Source of the DNA: Pacificitalea manganoxidans
GTDB lineage: Bacteria; Pseudomonadota; Alphaproteobacteria; Rhodobacterales; Rhodobacteraceae
DNA length: 64,000 nt
Direction: 5' to 3'
Assembly: GCF_002504165.1 (NCBI RefSeq)
Contig: NZ_CP021404.1
Coordinates: 868,001-932,000 of the forward strand
Position 1 is the first letter of the stretch; every line of letters begins with the position of its first letter. Below, piece after piece: positions 35,781 through 44,484 of this stretch. Both the position numbers and the translations under genes were made by a program. The notes beneath the pieces were generated by a model. That model did not search any database and was not told where the DNA came from. It worked only from the letters and a program-made list of their open reading frames with translations.

Positions 35781-37460
35781 ATGACCGACCGATTTCGCCT
35801 GACCCTCGCCCAGCTGAACGCGACCGTAGGGGCGCTTGACGACAACGCCGCGCGCGCCCGCGCCGCATGGGAGGAGGCCCGCGCCGCCGGGGCCGACCTC
35901 GTCGCGCTGCCGGAGATGTTCCTGACCGGCTATCAGACGCAGGATCTGGTCCGCAAACCCGCTTTCGTGGCCCATGCCGACCGGGTGCTGGAGGATCTGG
36001 CCCGCGCTTGTGCCGACGGTCCGGCCATGGGGATCGGCGCGCCGATCTTCGAGGATGGCAAGCTTTACAACGCCTATTTCGTTTTGCAGGACGGCAAGAT
36101 CGCTGCGCAGGTCTACAAGCATCATCTGCCGCATGATGACGTGTTTGATGAATACCGGCTGTATACGCCGGGGCAGGTTTCGGGGCCCTACCGGCTGGGA
36201 CCGCTGCGGATCGGCACGCCGATCTGCGAGGATGCGTGGCACGAGGACGTGGCCGAGACGCTGGCCGAAACGGGGGCGGAGATCCTGCTGGTGCCCAATG
36301 GCTCCCCCTATCACCGGCACAAGATGGGTCTGCGCCAGTCGCTGATGGTGTCGCGGGTGATCGAGACCGGGCTGCCGCTGGCCTATCTCAACATGGTCGG
36401 CGGGCAGGACGATCAGGTGTTCGACGGCGGCAGTTTCGTGCTCAATCCCGGTGGCGCGCTGGCCGTGCAGATGCCCATGCTGGAGGAGGCGGTGACCCAT
36501 GTGGAATTCACCCGCACCGCCGATGGCTGGGTCGCGGAGGAGGGCGCGCGCGCGCCGATCCCCGATGCGTGGGAACAGGATTACCACGTCATGGTGCTGG
36601 CCTTGCGCGACTACATGCGCAAGACCGGGTTCAAACAGGTGCTGCTGGGCCTGTCGGGCGGTATCGACAGCGCGATCTGCGCCACCATCGCTGCCGATGC
36701 GATCGGGCCCGAGAACGTGCGCTGCGTGATGCTGCCGTCGGAATACACATCCGCCACCTCGCTTGAGGATGCGGCGGATGTAGCGCAGCGGCTGGGCTGC
36801 CGTCTGGACGAGGTGCCGATCACCGGCCCGCGCGCGGCGGTGACCGAGGCGCTGGCGCCGCTATTTGCGGGCACCACGCCCGACCTGACCGAAGAAAACA
36901 TCCAGTCCCGCCTGCGCGGCGTGATCCTGATGGCGCTGTCGAACAAGTTTGGGGAAATGCTGCTGACCACCGGCAATAAATCCGAGGTCGCGGTGGGCTA
37001 TGCCACGATCTACGGCGATATGAACGGCGGCTACAATCCGATCAAGGATCTCTACAAGATGCGGGTGTTCGAGACCTGCCGCTGGCGCAACGCCAATCAC
37101 CGCGACTGGATGATGGGCCCGGGCGGGGAGGTGATCCCGCCGCGTGTCATCGACAAACCGCCCTCGGCTGAACTGCGCGAGGATCAGAAGGACGAGGATA
37201 GCCTGCCGCCCTATGAGGTGCTGGACCGGATCCTCGAATTGCTCGTCGATCAGGAGGCCAGCGTCGCCGAGGCCGTCGCCGAAGGGTTCGACGAGGCCAC
37301 GGTGAAGAAGATCGAACACCTGATTTACATCAGCGAATACAAGCGCTTCCAGTCCGCGCCGGGGCCACGGCTGACCAACCGGGCGTTCTGGCTCGACCGG
37401 CGGTATCCGATCGTCAATCGCTGGCGCGATCCCGGCGTCTGGCCCGATGTGGACCGCTGA
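35781..37460 (+). CDS. nadE: NAD+ synthase, glutamine-hydrolysing
   Basis: 559 residues. The N-terminal nitrilase-type amidase domain has the triad Glu45 (ALPEMF), Lys113 (VYKHHLPHDDVFDEYR) and Cys149 (GTPICEDAWHED). The C-terminal synthetase domain begins near residue 280 with the ATP PP-loop LLGLSGGIDSAI, then LPSEYTSATSLEDA, TTGNKSEVAVGYATIYGDMNGGYNPIKDLYK. Glutamine-derived ammonia amidates deamido-NAD+, the last step of NAD synthesis. It has the full family length. GAGGAG precedes the ATG. Confidence 0.96.
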   Translation: MTDRFRLTLAQLNATVGALDDNAARARAAWEEARAAGADLVALPEMFLTGYQTQDLVRKPAFVAHADRVLEDLARACADGPAMGIGAPIFEDGKLYNAYFVLQDGKIAAQVYKHHLPHDDVFDEYRLYTPGQVSGPYRLGPLRIGTPICEDAWHEDVAETLAETGAEILLVPNGSPYHRHKMGLRQSLMVSRVIETGLPLAYLNMVGGQDDQVFDGGSFVLNPGGALAVQMPMLEEAVTHVEFTRTADGWVAEEGARAPIPDAWEQDYHVMVLALRDYMRKTGFKQVLLGLSGGIDSAICATIAADAIGPENVRCVMLPSEYTSATSLEDAADVAQRLGCRLDEVPITGPRAAVTEALAPLFAGTTPDLTEENIQSRLRGVILMALSNKFGEMLLTTGNKSEVAVGYATIYGDMNGGYNPIKDLYKMRVFETCRWRNANHRDWMMGPGGEVIPPRVIDKPPSAELREDQKDEDSLPPYEVLDRILELLVDQEASVAEAVAEGFDEATVKKIEHLIYISEYKRFQSAPGPRLTNRAFWLDRRYPIVNRWRDPGVWPDVDR

Positions 37461-37472
37461 GCCGCGCGGACT

Positions 37473-38210
37473 CTAGCGCAGAACGACCGGATTGGGGTGC
37501 AGCCGCCTGAGCCCGTTGACGGTGTGGAAGCTGTCGGCGCTGGTCTGCGCATAAAGCCGCCAGCCCGCATTGTTGCGCAGCCCCACCACCGAGGCCAGCG
37601 CCGCATATTGCCGCCGCCCGTAAAACTGAAGCGGACCGGGGGCGCCGTCCTGCTGACCGGTGGCGGCCATCGCATCCTGCATGGTGCCGCCATCGCCGCC
37701 CGCCGGATTGACATGGCTGCAGTAAAGATTGCCGCCGACCTCCTGCCAGGCGAAACAGCACCCCGATAGCTGCCCCGTGGCCATGAACCCGTCGCCGCTG
37801 TTATCGGCCACATAATAGGGCAGGGCGGTGGGATCGGCGTTCAGGTTCTGCATCCCGTAGCTGTCCGAATTCCAGTTCAGCATCGGCACATAACAGGCGT
37901 TGATCGGGCCGTGAGCGCCGATCTGCGGCAGCCCGCCCGTGCTCATGTGGAACGAGCTGATATTCTTGGAGATGTTGAAGAAATTCATCACCTTGTTGCG
38001 GCTGGGGCGGGTGGCGCCGTGGTGGCCGCGTTTGGTGTCGCCGGGGGCCGTGCCGTCCCGGTCGGGATGCAGTTTGTAGATGCTGTAGACCTTGGGGTTT
38101 GCGGCCCCCGCCACCATCGGCAGGTTCGAGCCTGCCATCTTTAGCGGATACCAGCGGAGGAAATATTCCGGGTCATCGCGTAGCGTCTGCCACGCTTCCT
38201 GAGGTGTCAT
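37473..38210 (-). CDS. Unrecognised protein with CNF1/BLF1-like LSGC...H motif
   Basis: 245 residues without signal peptide or membrane helix. I do not recognise the family by overall similarity. The N-terminal 30 residues (MTPQEAWQTLRDDPEYFLRWYP) are helical. The middle is rich in Asn, Gly and aromatic residues, with segments such as YSIYKLHPDRDG and HMSTGGLPQIGAHGPINACYVPMLNW. LSGC at 148-151 followed by His166 in CSHVNPAGG reproduces the catalytic Cys-x14-His arrangement of CNF1-type glutamine deamidases, with the same 15-residue spacing as Cys866/His881 in CNF1. Enzymatic function is an inference. It stands alone, convergent with nadE and downstream of a zincin gene on the same strand. 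Base composition is like its neighbours. Confidence 0.75.
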   Translation of the reverse strand: MTPQEAWQTLRDDPEYFLRWYPLKMAGSNLPMVAGAANPKVYSIYKLHPDRDGTAPGDTKRGHHGATRPSRNKVMNFFNISKNISSFHMSTGGLPQIGAHGPINACYVPMLNWNSDSYGMQNLNADPTALPYYVADNSGDGFMATGQLSGCCFAWQEVGGNLYCSHVNPAGGDGGTMQDAMAATGQQDGAPGPLQFYGRRQYAALASVVGLRNNAGWRLYAQTSADSFHTVNGLRRLHPNPVVLR

Positions 38211-38293
38211 GATAAAGATTCCGTTCTGAAAATAACTGCGGCAAGCCTAACAGAACGCCAACGTGACGCTAGGGAAACATGGGCTGCGGCGGG

Positions 38294-38725
38294 TTACTCC
38301 CACCAGCGGTCGATTTCCGCGATGCGCGCGTCGGACCAGCCGAAGTGATGCGCAAGCTCATGGACAAAGACATGGCCGATCAGCGCCCCCAGCGTCACGT
38401 TGCCCCGTTCCGCCCATTCATCGAGGATCGGACGGCGGAAGAGCCAGATCGTATCGGGGCGCTCCAACTGGTGCATGACCGACCGCTCGGTCAGCGGAAT
38501 ACCGTCATAAAGCCCGGTCAGCCCGAACACGTCGTCGATCTCCATTTCCGCCAGCATGTCGTCCGGGGCGAAATCCTCGATCCGCAGCAGCACCTCGCGG
38601 GCAGCCTCGGCAAAGGGGGCGGGCAGGGCATCGCGGGCCTCATGGGCCAGCTGTGCGAATGTGTCGAGATCGGGCGCGGTGGCATCGGCCCAGTCAGGTC
38701 GGGCGGGGTCGGATGAGGCGGTCAT
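38294..38725 (-). CDS. Metallopeptidase family protein (zincin-like)
   Basis: 143 residues. It belongs to the small Zincin_1 family, with the zinc signature HVFVHELAHHFGWSD (HExxH at 122-126) near the C-terminus. The characteristic upstream segments are LLRIEDFAPDD, LTGLYDGIPLTER, PDTIWLFRRPILDEW and GNVTLGALIGHV. The start MTASSDPA gives the usual length; about 350 residues of upstream open frame are the antisense of gltX. The physiological substrate is unknown. It is divergent from gltX. Confidence 0.9.
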   Translation of the reverse strand: MTASSDPARPDWADATAPDLDTFAQLAHEARDALPAPFAEAAREVLLRIEDFAPDDMLAEMEIDDVFGLTGLYDGIPLTERSVMHQLERPDTIWLFRRPILDEWAERGNVTLGALIGHVFVHELAHHFGWSDARIAEIDRWWE

Positions 38726-38809
38726 GGGGGCTCCGGGGTTGGCGGCTCTGCCCTCCATATGGACAAACGCGCCCGGCTGTGAAAGAGCAGCGGGCCAAGG
38801 AGATCCCCG

Positions 38810-40132
38810 ATGACCGTGACCCGTTTCGCCCCTTCGCCCACCGGCTATATCCATGTCGGCAACCTGCGCACCGCGCTGTTCAACTGGCTGATCGCCCGCA
38901 AGCAGGGTGGCACGTTCATCCTGCGTCTGGACGATACCGATCCGGAGCGTTCGAAGCAGGAGTATGCCGATGCTATTCAGGAAGATCTGGAATGGCTGGG
39001 CCTGACATGGGACCGGATCGAGCGTCAGTCCGACCGCATGGACCGCTACGCCGCCGCCGCCGATGAGCTGCGCGAGAAAGCGCGGTTCTACGAGGCGTTC
39101 GAAACCCCGACCGAACTGGATCTGAAGCGCAAGAAGCAGCTGAACATGGGCCGCCCGCCGGTCTATGACCGCGCTGCGCTGGCGCTGTCCGACGACGACC
39201 GCGCCCGCCTGCGGGCCGAGCGTGGCGATGGCGTGTGGCGGTTCAAGCTCGACCAGCAGCGGATCGAATGGGAAGACGGCATCCTTGGCCCGATCTCCAT
39301 CGACGCGGCGAGCGTGTCCGACCCGGTGCTGATCCGCGCTGACGGGCAGGTCCTCTATACGCTGGCCTCGGTGGTGGACGATACCGAGATGGGGATCACC
39401 CATGTCGTGCGGGGCTCCGACCATGTGACCAACACCGCGACCCAGATCCAGATCATCGAAGCGCTGGGCGGGACCGCTCCTGCCTTCGCGCATCATTCGC
39501 TGCTGACCGGCCCGCAGGGCGAAGCGCTGTCGAAACGGCTGGGCACGCTCAGCCTGCGCGATCTGCGCGCGCGCGGGGTGGAGCCGATGGCGCTGCTGTC
39601 GCTGATGGCGCGGCTGGGCTCGTCGCAGCCGGTGGAGCTGCGCGGCTCGCTCGACGAGTTGATCGAGGGGTTCGATCTGTCGCATTTCGGTTCGGCACCG
39701 ACCAAGTTCGACGAGGCCGATCTGTTCCCGCTGACTGCCCGGCATCTGCAATCGCTGGAGTTCGCGCAAGTTGCCGAGCGCATTGCCGCGCTGGGCGTGC
39801 CCGCGCCCTTGGCCGAACGGTTCTGGCGGGTTGTGCGCGAAAACATCACCGTGCTGGATGACATGGCCGGCTGGTGGGATCTGTTCCGCGACGGTGGCGC
39901 GCCGCAGGTGGCGGACGAGGATCGCGACTTCATCGCGCAGGCGCTGTCGATGCTGGGCGAGCCGCCCTATGACGACGCTACATGGTCTGACTGGTCGGGC
40001 CGGGTGAAGGAGGCGACGGGCCGCAAGGGCAAGGGCCTGTTCATGCCGCTCCGCCGCGCCGTGACCGGCATGGAGCGCGGCCCCGACATGGGTGACGTGA
40101 TGCCGCTGATGCAGAAGAAACCGACGCTCTGA
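38810..40132 (+). CDS. gltX: Glutamyl-tRNA synthetase
   Basis: 440 residues, the short alphaproteobacterial form. Class I signatures are FAPSPTGYIHVGNLRTALFNW (HIGH equivalent HVGN) and the KMSKS equivalent ALSKRLGTLS. LRLDDTDPERS and HVVRGSDHVTNTATQIQIIEALG are present. The C-terminal anticodon-binding region follows. It charges tRNA-Glu and, in genomes lacking GlnRS, often also tRNA-Gln. A second copy elsewhere is common in this group. A block of structured repeats follows the stop. Confidence 0.95.
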   Translation: MTVTRFAPSPTGYIHVGNLRTALFNWLIARKQGGTFILRLDDTDPERSKQEYADAIQEDLEWLGLTWDRIERQSDRMDRYAAAADELREKARFYEAFETPTELDLKRKKQLNMGRPPVYDRAALALSDDDRARLRAERGDGVWRFKLDQQRIEWEDGILGPISIDAASVSDPVLIRADGQVLYTLASVVDDTEMGITHVVRGSDHVTNTATQIQIIEALGGTAPAFAHHSLLTGPQGEALSKRLGTLSLRDLRARGVEPMALLSLMARLGSSQPVELRGSLDELIEGFDLSHFGSAPTKFDEADLFPLTARHLQSLEFAQVAERIAALGVPAPLAERFWRVVRENITVLDDMAGWWDLFRDGGAPQVADEDRDFIAQALSMLGEPPYDDATWSDWSGRVKEATGRKGKGLFMPLRRAVTGMERGPDMGDVMPLMQKKPTL

Positions 40133-40170
40133 CGGGGAGGGGCTGTCCCCACCCTATGACATGCGCATAA

Positions 40171-40321
40171 CCGCCTGCGAACAAGCGAAGCGCGCAGGCG
40201 AGCGCCTGCCCGGTCCGGCGGGCTGGCGCTTTGTCATCTCACGCTGACCTAGGAGCGGGGAGGAACGTGGCGGGGATAAAGCGCACCGATCTATCGTTGT
40301 AGCGCCACCCCCCGGGCAGGC
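40171..40321 (+). repeat. Structured dispersed repeat, copy A (short form)
   Basis: About 151 bp. It starts with hairpin CGCCTGCG...CGCAGGCG (arms 40172-40179 and 40193-40200). A second hairpin follows (AGCGCCTGCCCG / CGGGCTGGCGCT, 40201-40230), then a GGGATAAAGC core. It ends with CCGGGCAGGC, which is the inverse of GCCTGCCCGG in the second hairpin. It matches the copy at 53911-54062 over its full length. It is non-coding and lies just after gltX. Confidence 0.85.
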
Positions 40322-40530
40322 TTACGTTGCACGCCTACGGACTAATGACCCACGACCGAGGCACTGAGCGCATCCGCTCTCGGACAAGCCCAAAGGCCGC
40401 GAGAGCGAGCGCCTGCCCGTCCCCACGGGCTGGCGCTTTGTCACCCTCGCGGTGACCTCGGACCGGAGAGGGGTGTGGCAGGGATAAAGCACACCCGCTC
40501 AGCCCGAGAAGCGCCATCCCCCGGGCAGGC
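40322..40530 (+). repeat. Structured dispersed repeat, copy B (209-bp form)
   Basis: It shares the AGCGCCTGCCCG hairpin, GGGATAAAGCACACCCGC core and CCCCCGGGCAGGC end with copy A. The first hairpin is instead CTCTCG...CGAGAG, preceded by about 60 extra bases. It is a direct tandem neighbour of copy C, to which it is nearly identical. Short ORFs reading MAGIKHTR or similar in these copies are not genes. Confidence 0.85.
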
Positions 40531-40738
40531 TTGCGTTGCACGCAACGGACCAATGGCCCACGACCGAGGCACTGAGCGCATCCGCTCTCGGACAAGCCTG
40601 AAAGGCGCGAGAGCGAGCGCCTGCCCGTCCCCACGGGTTGGCGCTTTGTCACCCTCACGGTGACCTCAGACCGGAGAGGGGTGTGGCAGGGATAAAGCAC
40701 ACCCGCTCAGCCCGAGAAGCGCCATCCCCCGGGCAGGC
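40531..40738 (+). repeat. Structured dispersed repeat, copy C (208-bp form)
   Basis: A near-identical tandem duplicate of copy B, with scattered substitutions, a one-base deletion and the same hairpin arms. The B-C pair points to a recent local duplication. The 673 bp between gltX and glpX contain only the three repeat copies and the terminator below. Confidence 0.85.
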
Positions 40739-40766
40739 TGATGTCGCTCTCGACGCGGGATCGACT

Positions 40767-40801
40767 GGGGCGGGGGGCGTGTCTGCCACGCCCCCCGCCC
40801 C
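40767..40801. terminator. Strong bidirectional hairpin after glpX
   Basis: Perfect 15-bp GC stem (GGGGCGGGGGGCGTG at 40767-40781, CACGCCCCCCGCCCC at 40787-40801) with a 5-base loop, immediately beyond the glpX stop. No U-tract is present on either side, but the stability and its place between convergent genes suit a terminator. Confidence 0.65.
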
Positions 40802-40805
40802 CGTC

Positions 40806-41774
40806 TCACATTGCGCTGATCGGGTTGCGATAGGTCATGCGGCGGACCGAGCCGGTTTTCGAGCGCATCAGGATCGTCTCGGTGGTCAGATAGCCGGGCT
40901 CGCGTTTGATGCCCGACACGACCGAGCCGTCGGTGACGCCGGTGGCGGCAAAGATCACGTCATGGGTGACCAGCTCGTCGCGGGTGTAGATCTTGTCGAG
41001 ATCCTCCAGACCGGCCTTGCGCGCGCGGCCCACCTCGTCGTCGTTGCGGAACAGGAGCCGGCCCCACATCTGACCGCCCATGCATTTCAGAGCGGAGGCC
41101 GCCAGAACGCCTTCGGGCGCGCCGCCGGAGCCCATATACATGTCGATCCCGGTGGAGGCCTCGGCGCAGTGGATGACCCCTGCCACATCGCCATCGGTGA
41201 TGAGCCGGATCGCGGCGCCGGTTTCGCGCAGCTCGGCGATCATGTCTTCGTGCCGGGGGCGTTCGAGCACACAGAGGGTGATGTCGCGGGTTTCGCAGCC
41301 CTTGGCGCGGGCCAGCGCCTCGACCCGCTCGCGCGGGCTCATGTCGAGGCTGACGACGCCTTCGGGGAAACCGGGGCCGATGGCGAGCTTGTCCATGTAG
41401 ACATCGGGCGCGTGCAGCAGGGTGCCGCGCGGGGCCATGGCGATGACGGTCAGGGCGTTCGGCATGTCCTTGGCGGTGAGTGTCGTGCCTTCCAGCGGAT
41501 CCAGCGCGATGTCGACCTCGGGGCCGTTGCCGGTGCCGACCTTCTCGCCGATATAGAGCATCGGTGCCTCGTCGCGCTCGCCTTCGCCGATGACCACGGT
41601 GCCATCGATATCCAGCATGTTGAGCTGATCGCGCATCGCGTTGACGGCGGCCTGATCGGCGGCTTTTTCGTCGCCACGACCGATCAACAGCGCGGAGGCC
41701 ATCGCCGCGGCCTCGGACACGCGGGCGAGGCCGAGCGACAGCATGCGGTCGTGAAATTCAATAGTATCGGTCAT
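40806..41774 (-). CDS. glpX: Class II fructose-1,6-bisphosphatase
   Basis: 322 residues. Gluconeogenic (and, in autotrophs, Calvin-cycle) phosphatase of the GlpX type. The metal-binding segments are VVIGEGERDEAPMLYIGEKVGTG and IALDPLEGTTLTAK. ITLCVLERPRHEDMI, RLITDGDVAGVI and GIDMYMGSGGAPEGVLAASALKCMGGQMWGRL are also diagnostic. The start MTDTIEFHD is the family-typical one. It is probably transcribed with hom upstream (141-bp gap), an arrangement common in Rhodobacteraceae. Confidence 0.96.
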   Translation of the reverse strand: MTDTIEFHDRMLSLGLARVSEAAAMASALLIGRGDEKAADQAAVNAMRDQLNMLDIDGTVVIGEGERDEAPMLYIGEKVGTGNGPEVDIALDPLEGTTLTAKDMPNALTVIAMAPRGTLLHAPDVYMDKLAIGPGFPEGVVSLDMSPRERVEALARAKGCETRDITLCVLERPRHEDMIAELRETGAAIRLITDGDVAGVIHCAEASTGIDMYMGSGGAPEGVLAASALKCMGGQMWGRLLFRNDDEVGRARKAGLEDLDKIYTRDELVTHDVIFAATGVTDGSVVSGIKREPGYLTTETILMRSKTGSVRRMTYRNPISAM

Positions 41775-41914
41775 CGGACGTCCTGAGGCATGAGGGGCTT
41801 TCCGGTTTGGGTAGCCGCCCTGCCATGAAGGCGCAAGGCCGGGCGGCGCTGTTAGCGCCACCGGCTGATGTCTCTCGCAACCCCGCAGCCACGAAGGCGC
41901 CGGGTAGTCCGACC

Positions 41915-43204
41915 TTAGACCTGTTCGATGCGGATCGAGACCGGATCGCCGGTGACGACCCCGGTTGCGCCGAACCCATCGAGCGCCACGTCCAGCGCGG
42001 CGCGGGTGGTCTTATGCGTCACGATCAGCACCGGCGCGGTGCCTGCGGCGTGGTCATACTGGCGCATGCGATTGATCGAAATCCCGGCCTCGCCCAGAAC
42101 GGCGGCGACCTTGGCCAGTGCGCCGGGTTTGTCGGCCAGCGCGATGCGGATGTAATAGGGCGCGGGGATCGACACCTGCGCGGAGGTGGCGTGCTGCAGG
42201 TCGGTGGCCGGGATGCCAAAGGTCGGCACCCGGATGCCGCGGGCGATATCGGTCACGTCGGACAGCACGGCAGACGCCGTCGGGCCTTCGCCTGCGCCTG
42301 CGCCGCGCAGAACGATCTGGCCGACGCTGTCGCCTTCGATCACCACCATGTTGGTCGCGGCCTGCAACTGCCCCAGCGGGCTGTTGGCAGGGACGAGACA
42401 GGGGGACATGCGCTGTTCCAGCCCGCGCCCGGTCATCTGCGCCACGCCCAGCAATTTAATGCGGAAGCCCATGTCGGCGGCAGCACGGATGTCTTCGATG
42501 GCGATGCGCTCGATGCCCTCAAGCTCCATCTCGTCGAAGCAGACCCGCGTGCCAAAGCCGATAGAAGCCAGCAGCGCCAGTTTATGACCAGCATCGATGC
42601 CGCCCACGTCCAGCGTCGGATCGGCCTCCAGATAGCCCAGCTTGCTGGCCTCGTCGAAGACCTCGGCATAGGGCAGGCCCGCGTTCTCCATGCGGGTGAG
42701 GATGTAGTTACAGGTGCCGTTCATCACACCCATGATCCGTTGGATGCGGTTGCCGGCGAGACCTTCGGTCAGTGATTTCACGACCGGGATGCCGCCTGCA
42801 ACGGCAGCCTCGAACCGGATCACGCTGCCTTGCGCCTCGGCGGCCTCGGCCAGCGTCTGGCCGTGATGGGCGAGCATCGCCTTGTTGGCGGTGACGACAT
42901 CCTTGCCTGCGTCAATCGCGGCTTCGGTCGCGGCCTTGGCTGGGCCATCGGCGCCCCCCATCAGCTCCACCAGCACATCGACATCGTCACGGCGGGCGAG
43001 GGCCACGGGATCGTCTTCCCACGCGTAGCCGGACAGATCGACACCGCGATCCCGGTGGCGGTCGCGGGCGCAGATGGCGGTGATCTGCAAATCGCGGCCA
43101 CAGCGGGCCGACAGCAGTTTGCCGCGCGACTGGACGATCTTCACGACGCCGGCGCCGACGGTTCCGAGCCCTGCGATCCCAAGGCGAAGAGGGGCGGCGG
43201 TCAT
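41915..43204 (-). CDS. hom: Homoserine dehydrogenase
   Basis: 429 residues. It reduces aspartate semialdehyde to homoserine for threonine and methionine synthesis. The N-terminal NAD(P) fold is LGIAGLGTVGAGVV. The catalytic domain carries GVMNGTCNYILTRMENAG and EADPTLDVGGIDAGHKLALL. A C-terminal ACT domain (about 350-429: YYIRIALADKPGALAKVAAVLGEAGISINRMRQ) implies allosteric control by an amino acid, usually threonine. GGAG lies 8 bases before the ATG. Confidence 0.96.
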   Translation of the reverse strand: MTAAPLRLGIAGLGTVGAGVVKIVQSRGKLLSARCGRDLQITAICARDRHRDRGVDLSGYAWEDDPVALARRDDVDVLVELMGGADGPAKAATEAAIDAGKDVVTANKAMLAHHGQTLAEAAEAQGSVIRFEAAVAGGIPVVKSLTEGLAGNRIQRIMGVMNGTCNYILTRMENAGLPYAEVFDEASKLGYLEADPTLDVGGIDAGHKLALLASIGFGTRVCFDEMELEGIERIAIEDIRAAADMGFRIKLLGVAQMTGRGLEQRMSPCLVPANSPLGQLQAATNMVVIEGDSVGQIVLRGAGAGEGPTASAVLSDVTDIARGIRVPTFGIPATDLQHATSAQVSIPAPYYIRIALADKPGALAKVAAVLGEAGISINRMRQYDHAAGTAPVLIVTHKTTRAALDVALDGFGATGVVTGDPVSIRIEQV

Positions 43205-43354
43205 GAGGGGTATCTCCGGGTGTTGGCTGCGCTCTGCCGCGCCTGTTAGCGCAACAGGACAGGCGGCGCAACGCGGCTTGCGCGGGCGGCGGGGCCTGTG
43301 ATGCGCGCGGGGGGTCTGCCAGCGTGGCGGGGCGCGCCGTGCCGGGCGCTTTCG

Positions 43355-43609
43355 TTATTCGATGGGGCGGGTGCGCAGGTAGTCGGCGCGGCGTTCATGC
43401 GCCGCGCCAGCAGTTTCCAGCTCCGCCACCTCGTTGCCGGTGATCCGGGTCTGGTAGGCGGGACCGGTGATCTGATCGATGGGCAGCAGCGTCGGATAGG
43501 CCGCTTGCCGGGCCTCGGGGGTGATCGCGGCGTCAAGCTCGGGGAACTCGGTGCAGCCTGCAAGAAGCGGCGCAAGGCAGAGTGTCAGGATCGGGAGTGC
43601 GCGCGGCAT
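43355..43609 (-). CDS. Small lipoprotein, unknown function
   Basis: 84 residues. A type II signal peptide with lipobox LAGC (Cys19) predicts lipid attachment. The mature part of about 65 residues (ELDAAITPEARQAAYPTLLPIDQITG...) is polar and resembles small conserved Rhodobacteraceae lipoproteins. The role is unknown. It lies upstream of hom on the same strand. Confidence 0.75.
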   Translation of the reverse strand: MPRALPILTLCLAPLLAGCTEFPELDAAITPEARQAAYPTLLPIDQITGPAYQTRITGNEVAELETAGAAHERRADYLRTRPIE

Positions 43610-43761
43610 CGAGGCTCCGGGGCTGGCGGTCGGACGGTCGGGGCCGGGCGCGGACGGACCGCAGGGCCTGCGCGACCCTATCCTGCCGGGTGGGGCGCGA
43701 TCAAGCGGCGCGGCGCGGCAGCGGACGGCCTGCGCGTCTGATGCAGCCGAACTCCGCCGGA

Positions 43762-44451
43762 TCAGCGCGCGGATTTGGCGGCTGGTTTATCGCCGGTGGC
43801 GGCAGGCAAGGACACGTCCGGCTGGCTGGTGTCGAGGATCTGGGGCAGCACGGTTTTCCATGTCTCCAGCATCGCGCGGTAATAGGCGGGGTCGTCCTTC
43901 AGCACCGTTTGCACGCCCATGCCCCGCACCAGACATACGGTCATGTTCATCGCGGCGCGGGCATTGTGGGGCAGGCCGTCCGCCTGTTTTTCGAATTCCG
44001 ACCAGATGCTGTCCAGCGCGGCGTGAAAATCGCGCACGACAGGGATCATGCCCGCGCGCAATTCAGGGTCGGTCCGGGCCTCGGTGATGAATTCCAGCGA
44101 GATGTAGAAAAACCGTCCCGAAAACATGTCCCACAGAAATTCGACATATTCGCCAAGGCTCAGTTCCTGCCGCGCCACGCGGTCGGTCACCTGCCGAATT
44201 TCGCGGGTGCCTTCGTTCAGCAGTTCCTCCATCGCGGCGAGGATGATGTCGGCGCGGGTCGGGAAATGGTGTAGCAGCGCGCCGCGTGACACCCCGGCCC
44301 GGCGCGAGAATTCCGGGGTGGAGGCGGAATTGTAGCCCTCGTCATAGATCACATCGAGCGCGGCGCGGATCAGCTTGCGCCGCATTGCCACGCTGCGCGC
44401 CTGAATGGGTTTGCCGCGCGGGGGGCCGGAAGGGGATCGCATGTCGGTCAT
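43762..44451 (-). CDS. TetR/AcrR family regulator
   Basis: 229 residues. The N-terminal TetR DNA-binding domain (about 22-70) is RRKLIRAALDVIYDEGYNSASTPEFSRRAGVSRGALLHHFPTRADII. The C-terminal ligand domain is helical and variable. It is the last gene after dctM on the same strand, so it probably controls the TRAP/hydrolase operon, perhaps through the palindrome upstream of the first gene (50330-50354). The ligand is unknown. Confidence 0.88.
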   Translation of the reverse strand: MTDMRSPSGPPRGKPIQARSVAMRRKLIRAALDVIYDEGYNSASTPEFSRRAGVSRGALLHHFPTRADIILAAMEELLNEGTREIRQVTDRVARQELSLGEYVEFLWDMFSGRFFYISLEFITEARTDPELRAGMIPVVRDFHAALDSIWSEFEKQADGLPHNARAAMNMTVCLVRGMGVQTVLKDDPAYYRAMLETWKTVLPQILDTSQPDVSLPAATGDKPAAKSAR

Positions 44452-44484
44452 CCAGGTCTCCTTGGTCCGCGCGGGCGGAGGGCG

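Noticed and set aside
38726-39769. N-terminal extension of the zincin gene into a 491-codon frame
   Set aside because: The extra codons are the antisense of gltX, and the family start at 38725 gives the normal length.
40475-40806. Short open frames beginning MAGIKHTR in the repeat block, also at 54007
   Set aside because: They arise from the structured repeat itself (GGGATAAAGCACACC) and recur only because the repeat recurs; there is no ribosome site.
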